A DNA stretch of 32,083 bases, taken from a virus. Where the stretch lies: positions 1-32,083 of the IMG/VR virus record IMGVR_UViG_3300027708_001750; one strand, written 5' to 3'. Made by a program: the position numbers and the translations under genes. Positions within the stretch are counted from its first letter, which is position 1. Each line of letters opens with the position of its first letter. Positions 15,922 to 28,800 of this stretch are shown here, one piece after another. The notes under the pieces were generated by a model. That model had not been told where the DNA came from. It saw nothing but the letters and a program-made list of their open reading frames with translations, and made no database searches.

Positions 15922-16149
15922 TGCCGCTTTTGGAGTACGTGGCTTTTTAGCCGCCGGTGCTTTTTTAGCCGCAGTTTTCTTGGCCGCTGGCTTTTTAGCC
16001 GGAACCATAGATTCTACAACTGCTTGGGTAGCTTGTTCTGTAACAGTACCGTCAGCCTTAACAACGGGCGTTTCAACCTTGTAAGGCACCTCTACAACCG
16101 GTGCTTCTTTAGGACCAAATCCAAATAGTTTTTTAATGTGATGTAACAT
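15916..16149 (-). CDS. Small Lys/Ala-rich, histone-H1-like basic protein
   Basis: A 77-residue protein. The first 12 residues (MLHHIKKLFGFG) form a short amphipathic segment. A Val/Thr/Glu-rich middle follows, and the last 28 residues are repeats of Lys-Lys, Ala-Ala and Pro (PAKKPAAKKTAAKKAPAAKK) ending in PRTPKAAK. Such a tail is like histone H1 or bacterial AlgP/Hc1 tails and should bind nucleic acid without sequence specificity. It has an exact T4-type late promoter on the minus strand and AGGAG (complement of 16157-16161), so late expression and packaging with, or compaction of, phage DNA is plausible. The role is inferred from composition only; low-complexity tails also occur in unrelated proteins. 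Confidence 0.75.
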   Translation of the reverse strand: MLHHIKKLFGFGPKEAPVVEVPYKVETPVVKADGTVTEQATQAVVESMVPAKKPAAKKTAAKKAPAAKKPRTPKAAK

Positions 16150-16167
16150 AGTTAATCTCCTGTTTTC

Positions 16168-16175
16168 TATTTATA
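16168..16175 (-). promoter_or_regulatory. T4-type late promoter, minus strand
   Basis: The plus strand reads TATTTATA, so the minus strand reads TATAAATA from 16175 to 16168, the exact late consensus. It lies 18 bases before the ATG at 16149, with the ribosome site AGGAG between, the same geometry as at 11542-11549. Confidence 0.75.
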
Positions 16176-16178
16176 CAG

Positions 16179-16466
16179 TTATAATTGGCCTATAGTTTTT
16201 AAACTACTGGCTGGTATATCCCAAACTTTACGGGCTTCTACTCCTTTCATTTGTGCAAACTTTTTAGGGTCACAATCTGCACACACATGGTAGAAATTGT
16301 TGTTTATACGTTTAGGATCCATTGATCCTTTATCTCGATATATTACTTCGCTACAAGCATCACATTGTAATACAACTACTGTTTTTTTACGTGTATAGGT
16401 ATGAGTAATACCCCTATTGCTGGTGCGTACATGGTGTGATTCTCTAAACTCAGTGCGAATGAACAT
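16179..16466 (-). CDS. Small zinc-ribbon-like protein
   Basis: A 95-residue protein with two CxxC knuckles: CDAC (Cys35, Cys38) and CADC (Cys62, Cys65), 23 residues apart, as in zinc-ribbon domains. The N-terminal 34 residues are basic and beta-like (THTYTRKKTVVVLQ), and the C-terminal part is helical and ends SSLKTIGQL. It probably binds one zinc ion and may contact nucleic acid or protein. The start ATG at 16466 has no obvious ribosome site. It is upstream of the basic-protein gene on the same strand and divergent from erpA, with 58 bases between the two starts holding the signals of both. Function unknown. Confidence 0.7.
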   Translation of the reverse strand: MFIRTEFRESHHVRTSNRGITHTYTRKKTVVVLQCDACSEVIYRDKGSMDPKRINNNFYHVCADCDPKKFAQMKGVEARKVWDIPASSLKTIGQL

Positions 16467-16499
16467 ATACTATTTACATTAAGGTTATAAAATTGCTTT

Positions 16500-16507
16500 G
16501 ATAAATA
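16500..16507 (+). promoter_or_regulatory. Possible variant late promoter before erpA
   Basis: GATAAATA at 16500-16507 differs from the T4 late consensus by its first base and lies 17 bases before the ATG at 16525, nearly the spacing seen at the two exact late sites. If real it would drive erpA, the giant fibre gene and the genes beyond as one late transcript. Confidence 0.4.
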
Positions 16508-16524
16508 TCATATCGAGGGCAAAT

Positions 16525-16848
16525 ATGATTACTATATCAGCGTCAGCAAAGACAAAAATCAAAGATCTTCTTTACGAAGAAGGCAATCCTAACTTATCAT
16601 TACGTACTTTTGTACAAGGCGGAGGATGTAGCGGATTTAGTTATGGTTTTACATTTGACGAAATAGCAAATGATGACGATTTTGAAATCCCGTTAGATGA
16701 ATTTAAGGTGCTTGTGGATGCAATGAGTATGCAGTATCTTACAGGTGCAGAAATAGATTATAAAGAAGAACTAATGGGTTCATCTTTCACAATTAAAAAC
16801 CCAAATGCAAGTACTACTTGCGGTTGCGGTTCTAGCTTCGGAGTTTAA
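16525..16848 (+). CDS. erpA: A-type iron-sulfur carrier, ErpA-like
   Basis: A 107-residue A-type carrier that delivers Fe-S clusters to apo-enzymes. The three cluster cysteines are present: Cys35 in [16 protein letters not shown], and Cys99 and Cys101 in [10 protein letters not shown]. The segments [20 protein letters not shown] and IKNPNA closely resemble bacterial ErpA rather than IscA or SufA. Start chosen at ATG 16525 with GAGG at 16515-16518 instead of a TTG at 16498. A host-derived auxiliary metabolic gene is likely; HesB-like genes occur in other aquatic T4-like phages. In this phage it could load the four radical SAM proteins at 3010-8190, although it sits beside the late fibre genes. 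It ends six bases before the giant fibre gene. Confidence 0.9.
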   Translation: MITISASAKTKIKDLLYEEGNPNLSLRTFVQGGGCSGFSYGFTFDEIANDDDFEIPLDEFKVLVDAMSMQYLTGAEIDYKEELMGSSFTIKNPNASTTCGCGSSFGV

Positions 16849-16853
16849 TAAAC

Positions 16854-19800
16854 ATGTCACGTCAAGAAATAGATATTGGTATACAAGGTAATGATGGAAC
16901 AGGCGATAGTATTCGTGACTCGTTCCGTAAAGTAAACGAAAACTTTACTGAAATTTATGCTGTTTTTGGAGCTGGTGGAACCATTAATTTTACTGCATTG
17001 GGTGATACTCCGGATTCATATACAAATAATCAAATATTCATTACCAATGATGCCGGTACTGCAATTTTAGCTAAAACCTTAGTTGGAGTGGGCGGTGTAA
17101 CTATTGACCAAACTTCAACTCCTGGAACTATAAAATTAATAGGATCGCAGAGTAATTTATATGCTGACGGTGCTCCACGATTGGGCGGCCCGCTAAACGT
17201 TAATAATTTAGCTATTGGTAATATTCCAGATCCTAGCGATTCGTTAGTGGCCAGTTTCAATTCAACTTATGCTAGCCTTGGAATCTCAACAACTATTGGA
17301 AAACTTGCAATTAGTAAAGGATATGCTGACAGTCATTATGTTGGTAAAGGCGATGGCAATCAAGTAATTGGTGCGTTAAATATTCGAAGTGAACCGCTTA
17401 GTCCTGAAATTGCTGATCCAAATTATGATCCAACATTAACAGGTAATTACTTAGCTACAGAAGCATTACCGCGTAAATCCGCTGTATATCGTGGTGGAGA
17501 TACAATGTTAGGTAAACTAACACTAAGTGATCATCCATCACCCGTAGCAGGATTTGGAACTCCAAACAGTGCAGACGATAAACAAGCCGCTACTAAATTC
17601 TATGTTGATAACGAAGTATTTGTTAGTTCGACTAACTTGTATGTTCGCACCGACGGTGATGATACCCAATTAAAAACACCTCCTGGACGTGAAGGTCGTA
17701 ACTGGGCTCACGCTTATAAAACTATTAGTGCGGCCGCATTACAAGCTGAAACTTTACAAGGTTTAGCAAACTTAGAGCCAGGCCCATATCGTCAAAAAAT
17801 CAGTTATACTATTAGTCCTAACACATATACTTCAACAGTGCAAAGTGTTGGATTGACTGGCGGCAACAGCGCAGTACAAGGATATGTTGATGCGGCCGCT
17901 TTATTAACTGCAAACAAAGCATTTATCCAAGCAGAAACTATTGCTTATATCAATAACAAATACGTTAACGTATTCACATATGACCAAGTAAAATGTCAAA
18001 GAGACGTTGGCTTAATTTTATCAGCCATTGGTACCGACCTTGTAGTTGGCACTAATTTTAACAGTGTCCAGGCCGCTACTTCATATTTTGAAAAACAAAG
18101 TTCAACAGTATTATCTAGTCAATTAATTCAAACCATTGATGCTATCAACTATGCACGAGATCAAGTATTAGCATTTGCATATGATTCAACTTCTCTTACT
18201 ACGTATCTTAATACTGTAATTGATGCATTAAACTATGATATGGTGTTGAATTCCAACTATCAAAGCCTTACTGCGGCCAGATATTTTCCATATGCTGGAA
18301 CTGGATTAAGTATAACAGAAATTGTTGGGGCACTGGGTCAATTAAAACTTGAACTAGCCAACTTAGCTAAGATCAATGCATTAACTGTAGACCTTGCTGT
18401 AACTAGATATAACAATAATATTAACAGTATGATCACAGTTGTTCAAGGAGGACTTGAACCAACAGTATCTATGGTCGAAACTAGTGCATCAAGTACAGCC
18501 AAGAAAAGTGCTAGAACATTATTATTAAACAATATTCCGTTTGTAAAAGCTGAAATAGTTGCGTGGCTAGCCGCTAATTATCCTAAATTAGCATATAGCC
18601 AAACAACTTGTAAGAGAGATATACAGTATATCATCGAAGCTATAGCGTACGATCAGTTATATGAAGGTAACAGCCGTACTATCTATGCAGGACAACGTTA
18701 CTGGTCTAATGCAACACGTCAAATTGCCTACAGTGAATTGGCCGCTACTAAAGGTGCTTACATTTATTTAAAAACACTTTTACAATCGGTAATTAGCAAT
18801 ACTAGTCCTGCACAAGTTTATCAAAATTCAGTTATACAGTATCAAAATCAAACCTACACAGGTGGTAGTTCTCAAGCCAATACTATTAAAAATTTAGTAT
18901 CTTTAATTTCTGGAACCACACTTGCCATTACAGCTACTAGTTCTTCAACAGGTATTACAACAACCAACAGTTCCGATCTAACACTTGGCATGGTTGTAAC
19001 GATAGACAATACAACTCCTATTACTGTAACTGGTTTTAGCAGTAAAACTGGTTCAGGCCCGTATCTAGTTACACTAGTAATTCCAACACAAACTAGTATA
19101 CCTGTAACAAATTCATCATTTACAGTAGCTGGAAATAGTAACACTAGTTATAATGGTACTGTTACTGTTAACTCAGCTACATCAACTACCGTTGTATTAA
19201 ATTACTCGATTGATCCTGGAGTGTATGGCGGTGGTATAACAACCATTACTCCATACTTTGGTGGATTGACTGCTGGCGGAACATACTATATTGTAGAGAT
19301 TGCAGACAGTACACATTTCAAATTAAGTTCAAGTCAGGGTGGCAATGCGGCATCGTTAACTAACACACAACTTACAACAAATGTTTCTTGGGCTGGATTA
19401 TTAACTATCAATAGTCCTCCAACTAATACTCCTCCAACATACAATGCAGGCGCGGCTCCGCTTCCTACAGTTTATGGTAATGTTGGTAGTGCCAAGGCCA
19501 CTGCAATTACAAACATAATTACATTTGTTAATAATACATATCCGTATATTAGCAATTCTCCTGCCATTACACAAATTAATAATTTATTCAAAGTAATGAC
19601 AGACATATTGGCAGGTAGTTTGGCTAACAGAACTGTTGTAACTATAACTAAACCTGCATCTACTAGTAGTACTAATCATAGTGCGGCACAATTATTGTTA
19701 CTTAATAGCACATTTATTGCGGCTGAAGTGATTGGGTGGATTAAACAAAACTACGCATCTCTTACCTATGTAGATGCTGACGGTCGAGATCAATGGGAAA

Positions 19801-22800
19801 AAGATATACAGACATTTGTTGAAGCAGTTGCATATGATTTAAACTATACAGGGTTAAGTGGTTCAACTACCGCGGCTAATCAGTTTTGGACAAGTGCATT
19901 AGTAAATGGTGTAACTACGTATACTAGCGTTATCGATCCGTCAGAAAAAGCGGCCAAGGTTGCTAGTATTGGTTATGCGCAAGCCATGTCTGCGTATATT
20001 ATCGGTAATAATGCACCGGTAGGATTATATCAAAGTCAAATACCAAAGACTGCGATTTATGCTAGCAAGTCAGGTGTAGCACCAAATATACTAGTAACAC
20101 TCACAATCCCAACAAGAATTGTACCTATTGCTGTAGGATCAAATGTTACTGTGCAAGGAAATTCAACAGTAGCATACAATGGATCATTTGTTGTTGATGC
20201 TAGTACAGCATCTACCGTCACACTGATATATCCAACAGACCCGGGCGCATGGAGTATTGCTACTACTACATATTTTAGTATTGCTCAGGTTACTAGCGGA
20301 ACTTATGTAGACGGCGCAGGTGCTGTTACGGTAATGAACGCTAAATGGGACAGGCTAGTTACAGTTGTTGATACTAATCCTCCTAATTTAGTTACTGCCG
20401 GCCCAGATTTAACCGACAGTTCATATGCTAGTACCGGTTATGTTGCCGTTAGAAATGTGATTATAGGCAATTCTTCAACAGTAGCTCAAGCAACTACCAC
20501 ATATCTAAATACCAAATACAAAGGCGGCTTTAGTTATAATGAAGCAACTTGTCGACGTGACGTTGGTTACATTGTAGATGCAATGAGCATTGACTTGCTA
20601 ACTGGCGGAACATATCAAAGTATTAACGCAGGTAAAAGCTATTATAGAAATGCCAGTGCTAAAGCTGTTGCTATTGGTACACAGAATACAGAAACAATTG
20701 ACGGCATTATATATGCCAGAACACTAGCATTACAAGTTTTAAATCAAACTGTTGCTACACGTTATCAAGTATTATCAACACAGACATCTGATGTAACTAA
20801 AAATGCTAATCGAGGGTATACAGCTACCGCTACATATTCAAGTGCATCCACTGTTACTTTGAATGTGACAAGTGTTAGCGGAACCATTAAAGTAGGTATG
20901 ACTGTAACTGGTACTGGCTTTAGTGCTGGACAAGTTGTTACGGCTGTAAATGGAAATCAACTTACCCTAAGTGCGGCCGCTAATGATATTATTTCCGGTA
21001 CTCCAGCACTGACATTTACACTTACTGCCATAACAACATTTACTAACAATTATAATACAATGTTAAGCATTGTACAAAACGGTATTGGTGTTGCACCTAC
21101 GGCAGATTTTGGAACTGGTATCTATACTATTACATTCAGTAACGGTGGTAACGGATATGTTGACCAATGCCCTCCTGGCGATTATAATATTTTACCAGGA
21201 AAGATTCTTAAGGGTGTTAACTCAAGTGCTACCGCTAACATCTTAAGTTATGCTCCAGGGAATGGTTCAAATGTTGATACAATTACTTGCCAATTATTGC
21301 AACCTGGATTCTTTACTACCAGCGAAGAATTAGAGTATGCTGAAAGTGTCGGTGCTAATCAAATTGTTATCTTTGTCGAAGCTGGTGTTTACGAAGAAGA
21401 TTATCCAATACGATTAACCTCTGCTGTGTCTATCAAAGGCGACGAATTCCGTAGAACAATTATACGACCAAAAGATCGTATAAGTCAAAGTCCATGGCGC
21501 AAATTATTCTTCTATCGAGACTCCGTAATTGACGGTATGCAAATTGGACCTATCGATACCAGTAACGACTTTGTACCAACTACACTTATTACTAGCTTTT
21601 CTAGTAAAACTAGTGCGGGTGGGGGTGCGTATGATGTTGTATTCAACATTCCAACACAAACATATAAACCAAGTACATCGATAACATATACTGTTACAGG
21701 CAATACTAATTTGTCATACAACGGTACATTTACATGTACCGCTAGTTCAACCACACAAATTACCTTACGTTACCCAAGCGATCCTGGTACATTTAGCATA
21801 GCAACATTGACTAGTATAAATCCGTTAGTTACTGCTACTATTAGCGGAACAACTGGTAAAATTACAATTACATTGAGTAGCAATGCGCAAGCCAGTGTCG
21901 ATTGGCTAGGTTATGTTTTCCAATCTGATGTATTAGATTCAAACGGTAAACCTGGAAAGGCGTTTGTTGACAGCGTGTCTGGTAATTTTATGAACTGTAC
22001 AGTAATGTATCCGTTCACTCAAACTGGTGTTGCTTCAATTAATTATACCAATGCTTATACATTTACTGTTGGTGAAACCATTACACAAAGCGGAACATCA
22101 AGTAGTGCTACTGGAGTAGTTATATCAGCAACTTCAACGGCAGTAACTTATAAAGTTACCTCTGGCATTATGAATACTACCAACGGTGCTATTATTGGAG
22201 CATCAAGCGGGGCACAGGCCAGCGTAAGTTCTATTTCGTTTGGTGTTCTTGCACCAACATCATGGCACTTATACCTAACTAAGAATTATGGACGTCATTA
22301 TTTGGTAGATCCGTTAGATGTTAACAGTACTCCGTTGAACAATAAAGAGTGCGATGTGTTCTTGTGTGCAGATGCAGTACGTGTTAATAACTTGTCAATC
22401 CAAGGACATGGTGGATTTGCCATGGTATTGGATCCAGAAGGTCAAATTAAATCTAAATCACCATATGGGCAAGTGTGTACTAGTTTTAGTCGTAGTCAAA
22501 ACAAACAAGTGTTTGCCGGTGGACAGTTCGTAGATGGATTTACAGGACGACTATTTGGACAAATTACAACAGCAAGTGCAGATGGATTTACATTAACTGT
22601 AACCGGCGGTCTTAATAGTGGTTTAGACATACGTGCTCCGCAAACACCAACGGCTTTCTTTGTTAAAGGTGGACGTTATCAAGTCAATACTGTAAGCAAT
22701 TATGCTCAGACATTTGATGTTAACGGCAATATTATTGGTGGTAGTGTACAATTAAATCTTGGTGCGTCTACTCCATGGTTAGGCGGTGCTGGTCAAAACA

Positions 22801-25800
22801 TTAATATTGAAATGGCTGGTAATAAGAGTATGTTGGCCAATGACTTTGCTATGATTAACGACTTAGGTTACGCAATTCTTGCAACTAACGGCGGTATCAC
22901 TGAACAAGTTTCAACGTTTACATACTATACATGGACTAGTTTCTGGTCATTGAACGGCGGACAGATTCGTTCTGTTGGTTCATCATCAGCACATGGTACA
23001 TACGCTTTACGTGCTACTGGATATGACGTAACTGAAAAACCAGATAGTGTTTCACTTGCACAAAACTTAGCGCAAACAGCACGTATTTTTAACCCAACAA
23101 CCTTACCACAAAGTTCACAAGGTAATGCGTTCTACGGTAACATGAATACTACTGCTATTAGTGTTTACATTTACGGTTACGATTATTTTCCAACACAAAT
23201 TACTGAACTTGAAATTGATCATACATTAGCAGGTAAAGGCATTGTACGTTATCAAATTAACTCAATAAGTCATACAACTGTTTATGTTCCAGTAGGTAGT
23301 ATTGGATCTAACTTTGCTTACACTACTGCTACATTTGCTACCGGCAGTACCTCAAGTAATATCATAACTGTCAACAGCAATGCCAATATTAAAATTGGAC
23401 AAACTGTAACAGGTACTGGATTTACACGCAATCAAAAAGTTACTGCGGTTAGTTTAGATAGTATTACTGTAACATTAAATGGAGCACCTGATTCGACTCC
23501 AACAGGTACATTGTATTTTAGTGACACTATAACTGTTGGTGGTTCTAGTTTGGGTGGTATTTCAAGTACATTCAGTGCCAATACTGCTAATGGTTTAAAT
23601 TATCTAGCTAGTGTAGGAACATTGGCCGCGATACGCCCTAGCCCTGCATTATTGATACAGGGGTACCTAAGCAAAACTGGAACAGGCCCATATTTGGTAA
23701 CATTCCAAATACTAACACAAGCTTCAAGTCCAGCACTTACCGCTGGATATGTTGTTAGTGGTAATACAAATTCAAGCTATAACGGTTCTTATACTGCAAC
23801 TGCAAGTACAACTACTAGTGTTACATTAAGTTATGCCAGCGATCCCGGAGTATTCAGTAGCACAAATTACACGGTAATTATGCCGCCGTCAACAACAGCC
23901 GCAACTTACTTAACAAAAACTGGAAGTGCTCCAACCGTAAATGTTACATTTACTATTTCGGCAGTAACTACTTTACCGTTAGTAGGCGGACAATTTACTA
24001 TTGCTGGCAATGGTAATGCCAGTTACAATGGAACATTCTTATGTACTGGTAGTACATTAACTAGCATAACATTACGTTATACAGCTGATCCTGGTGTAAG
24101 CAGTGGATCAGCTACAACTTATAACTTCAACGGTTCAACTATCAGTGGGCCCAACGTTCCGTTTAATTCTACTGCATTGGCGACAACTGGCGGTAATACT
24201 ATTATCTTAAGCAATAATGCTACAGCAACTGGTGCTGGCTTAACATTTAGTTCAAATGCGGGTAACGATTTAACAGCCTATGTTACTGGACTTGTTAATA
24301 CTGCGGTGTCAACATTTACCTATGCTGGTAATGCCGTTCCTGGAGGTAGCGCAACATACTCAAACTTGTATCAAACTTTGAGCAGTGCTATCGGTGTATA
24401 TGCAAACTTTAATATCACAGTAACACCAAATTTTGCAGGTGGTACTATTGGTACTATTGCAGGTAGCGGCACACAAGGCGCACCGTGGACAGCAACTATT
24501 ACTGGTATGACTTCTACTACTGGTATGGTAGTTGGTAACACATTAAGTGCTACCGCAGGTACAGGTACATTGTTTGGTGGTACTCCAACAACAGTTATTA
24601 TTACTAGCATTGCATCCGGTACAAGTATCACATACGCAGTTGTAGGCGGTACTACACCGACAGCTGGAACAGTCACAAGTATTTTAACTGCTAGTGCATA
24701 TACAAGTGCTACTATTGGCGGACAAAACGTTTTACTATTGACATTGAGTACCAGCGGCTCAGGCGGAACATCAAGTACTGGCTTAGCCGCTCCGTTGTAT
24801 GACGGACAACTTATTCAATTACGTGTATTACAAAACTTTAAGTTTTATGAAATTGATAACGTTAACCCAACTCGTCCGAGTACTGCTGTTCAGTTCACAG
24901 ACAATTTGGGTAGTATCTATCGTGTTCTTACATATAACTTGACAGAAGCTACAAACGAGATACTACCTGCTAACCAAGCTGTGTTAAGTACAGATCAATC
25001 ATTCTCTTATTATCTGTTCCAAGCAGATACTGGAAACATTACCAAAGTTGATCCAGTAGACGGTGGCACAAAGACCATGGGTGCTACTCCCGGCGATACT
25101 CGTATTGCTGTTACTTTATTTGGACCACAAAGCTCGATTGACCAAATTAATAAAGGCACATACGCTTTTGCATTCGGTGGCAAAGTGCATACCATCAGTA
25201 GTTACACTCCGCCTGTTACAACCACAATTATTTCCGGTTATAACCCTACTGGATCAAGTACAACTACTCTTGTATTAGGCGGAGTATTTACAGGAACTAT
25301 TGCTAACAGTTCATCTACAATTACATCTGTAAGTAGCTTTACTGGACTAGTAGTTGGTGAAGCAATTACAGGTTTTGGTATTCCTGCCGGTACAACTATT
25401 ATTAGCATTAACACCGGTACTTCAACTATCGGTCTAAGTGCGGCCGCTACCGGTACAGGTAGTGGTATAAGTTTTATTTACGGCAGTGTTGGTCAACCAG
25501 GCGCGGCCGCGCCAATTACCACCGGAATGGTTATAACCGGTGTTGGATTTACTACTGGACAATCTGTTAGCAGTATTGTTAGTAACACCATTGCATCATT
25601 TGTTATTGCAGACACAGTTGGAACTATAACTGTTACTAGCAGTACTTACGTAGTTGGTGAAGCTATTACTATTAGCGGAACATTTGGTGGTACTGGTTCT
25701 TTAGTAGTTGGTGGAACAACATACAGTTCAGTTGGCACTAGCAACTTAACTGCTGGTGTTATTTTCTATGTTGGTAAAGTAAACAGTGCTACTAGTATTC

Positions 25801-28800
25801 AGTTGTCTAGTACATACGCCAACGCCATTGCAACAAGTCCTGTGTTTATTACTAGTACAACAGGTACACCAACAGGCTTAACTTATTCAAGAGTTAGTAA
25901 TACAGTAGTTTTAACTGCTGGGCCGTCCAGCACTCCAAGCGGTAGTTTGACTTTCACCAAGTCAACAGTTCCGTATATCACATTGGGTGCTACCAAATAC
26001 AGTATCACCAGCACAAGCGCAAGTCCAATTACCATTATAAGACCACAAAGCATAGGTCAAGTTGCGGCCACTTATGTACCAACCGGAAACTTTACTGGTA
26101 ATATCACCAGTGCCAGCACCAGTATTATTGGTGTAAGTAGTTTAACAAATCTTAGCGCAGGAACAAGTATCGCTGGAACAGGTATACCTGGACAGGCAAC
26201 AATGATTGCAGTAAGTACAACCAGCCCAAGCACAATCAATCTCAGTGATGCCAGTGGTTTGGCTGTTGGTAATCTGATCACATTCGATCCAACACAAACA
26301 ACGTTTGGTGGTATTCCAGTTGCTGGCCAATTGAACGCTTCATCAACCTTTGCAGGATCTGGTGCTACTGGTCTTAGTGTAACTAGTGCGGCAACATATA
26401 CTGCTGTGCCAACTAAATCTAGTAACGGTACAGGTACTGGTGCAACATTTACTATTGTTAAATCAGGTGCCGGTACAGCCTATGCAAGCAACGTAACTAT
26501 AACACTAGTATATGGTGGCGCTGGTTATGCTGTTGGTAATACTATTACTATTTCTGGTATACATTTAGGCGGCTCTGACGTTACTAATGACATGACATTT
26601 ACTATTGCTGGTGCTGTGGCACAAGCTAGCTATTATGTTAAAACAATATCTACTAATGCTATTACTATTGCTACCACTCTTGGTGGCACAGCAATTACTG
26701 GTATTAGCACCGTGGCCGCTACAAGCACTATTGCATCATTTGCATTTGCAGATAGTGCTGGCACTGCTACAGTTACTAGTGGAACATATACTGTTGGGCA
26801 AGCTATTACAGTTACTGGCACATTTAGTGCTGGTGCTATTTCAGGTTATGTCACTGGTACAACATATTATATTGGTAAGGTAACTAGTGCTACAAGTATT
26901 CAAATAACCAGTTCGTTTACTAAAGCAACTGCTAGTACACCAGTATTTGATTTATCGACTAGTATTGGAACAGCGACACCCGGTGCTACATTTACACTAA
27001 CTCAAAGTACCATCAATGCTAGAACAGACAATCCGATTGTAAGCACCAGTAGTACTACAGCATTTACCGGAACTCCAACTAATGGCAGTGCTACACTAGC
27101 AAGCATTAGTAGTTTCACTAATTTGGTTGTAGGTGCTCCAATTAGTGGAACAGGTATTACAGCTGGTACAACTATTGTATCGTTGAATACTGGTGCAAGT
27201 ACTATTACAATGAGTAATCAAGCTGGATCAGCTGGATCTGGTAGTGCTCAAACAATAACTTGTACAACAAACACTGTTGTATTATCAGCACCTGCAACCG
27301 CTACAGCCAATACACAATACTTGACTTATAATAATTTAAGTACAAGCATACTAGTATACACTAGCGACCGTACCCAGTATATTAAAGCAGGCATGACTGT
27401 AACTGGTAATGGATTCACCAGCGGCCAGACCGTTGTTAGTGCAACAGCAAGTACAAGTGGTGCACCTACTACTACTATTGTAGTAAGTTCGTCTCCAAAC
27501 AGTACACCATTTGGTGTAGTAGGGTTTACTGATTTAACTAGTTTAACTACACCATTCTATATAACATTACGTATACCAGATCAGGCCGCGGCGCCTGTTG
27601 TAGACACGTTCTATCTAGTGTCGGGAAATGGTAATGCTGATTACAACAAATATGTTCAGTGCGTTGCCAGTACAACTGGAACTATTACACTTGCATATCA
27701 AACCGATCCACAAAGTACTGTAACAACTACTTACAATCCTACGGGAAGTTTAGTTTCAATAACAGCAGGATTGACTATTAAAGTTGCAAGTTCTACTGGT
27801 ATTAATATTGGAGATGTTATTAGAGGCGGTGGCACTGGTGGCTTCTATGCAGGACAAACTGTTACTGGTATAAATGCAGACGGGGTTACATTGACTATTA
27901 GTGGTAACCCAGCAGGAACTCCAACAGGCAACTTAAACTTTACTGCTCCGTTCCAAACTGTTGCAACTACAACTATTACTCCAATTATTACTGGTATTAG
28001 TCGCCCGATGAACGGCACTGTAGCGCAACCGTTACGTGCTGGTTATTTGCAAGGGGCGGCCGCACAGATTACTACACGTATTAGTACATGTCGTGTTACT
28101 GCTCATGACTTATTAGATATTGGCACTGGTGGTTATAATACTACTAACTATCCATATCAAATTTATGGTAACCCATATCAGAAGGCGGATCAAACTAAGG
28201 AAGTATTAGAAGAAACTGTAGGCCGTGTGTTCTATGTAACTACTGACCAAAACGGTATTTTCCGCGTAGGTCGATTCTTTACAGTTGACCAAGGTACTGG
28301 TACTGTTACATTCTCAGCTTCAATTGCGTTGAGTAACTTGGACGGTTTAGGATTTAAACGTGGTGTTACAGTTAGTGAGTTTTCAACAGACAGCTCAATG
28401 ACCAACGATGCGTCAGATACTGTGCCAACCCAAAGTGCTGTACGTGGATACATTGATAATCGTTTAGGCGTACAACACTCAGGTGCTACTACTCCGGCAA
28501 CTGCATTAATTGGTTCTGGTTATATGAACCTAAGTGGACAGTTGCCGATGAAAGGTAATATGTCAATGGGCGGCTTCACAATTGGTAGTATGGGCTTGCC
28601 GATTTTACAAACAGATGCAACTAACAAATTGTATGTTGATAACGTTGTTAATGCTCGTGATAGCTTTTATAAATTAAAAGATACCGCGGCAACAATGCAA
28701 TACAATACTGTACAAAGTCAAATTGCAGTATGGGGTTTTACAAATACTAATAACACTGGACAAGCAGGCGCATGGACCAACGCTAGTTTTGCCAGCACAT

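Noticed and set aside
24371-24676. Minus-strand hydrophobic open frame of 101 codons within the giant fibre gene
   Set aside because: Val/Pro/Ile-rich antisense frames recur wherever the Thr/Ser/Gly/Ala-rich plus-strand repeats lie; a codon-composition artefact.
17919-27740. Repeats in the giant fibre as a CRISPR array or DNA-level satellite
   Set aside because: The repeats are conserved as protein but vary widely at DNA level and in spacing; no short identical direct repeats with unique spacers.
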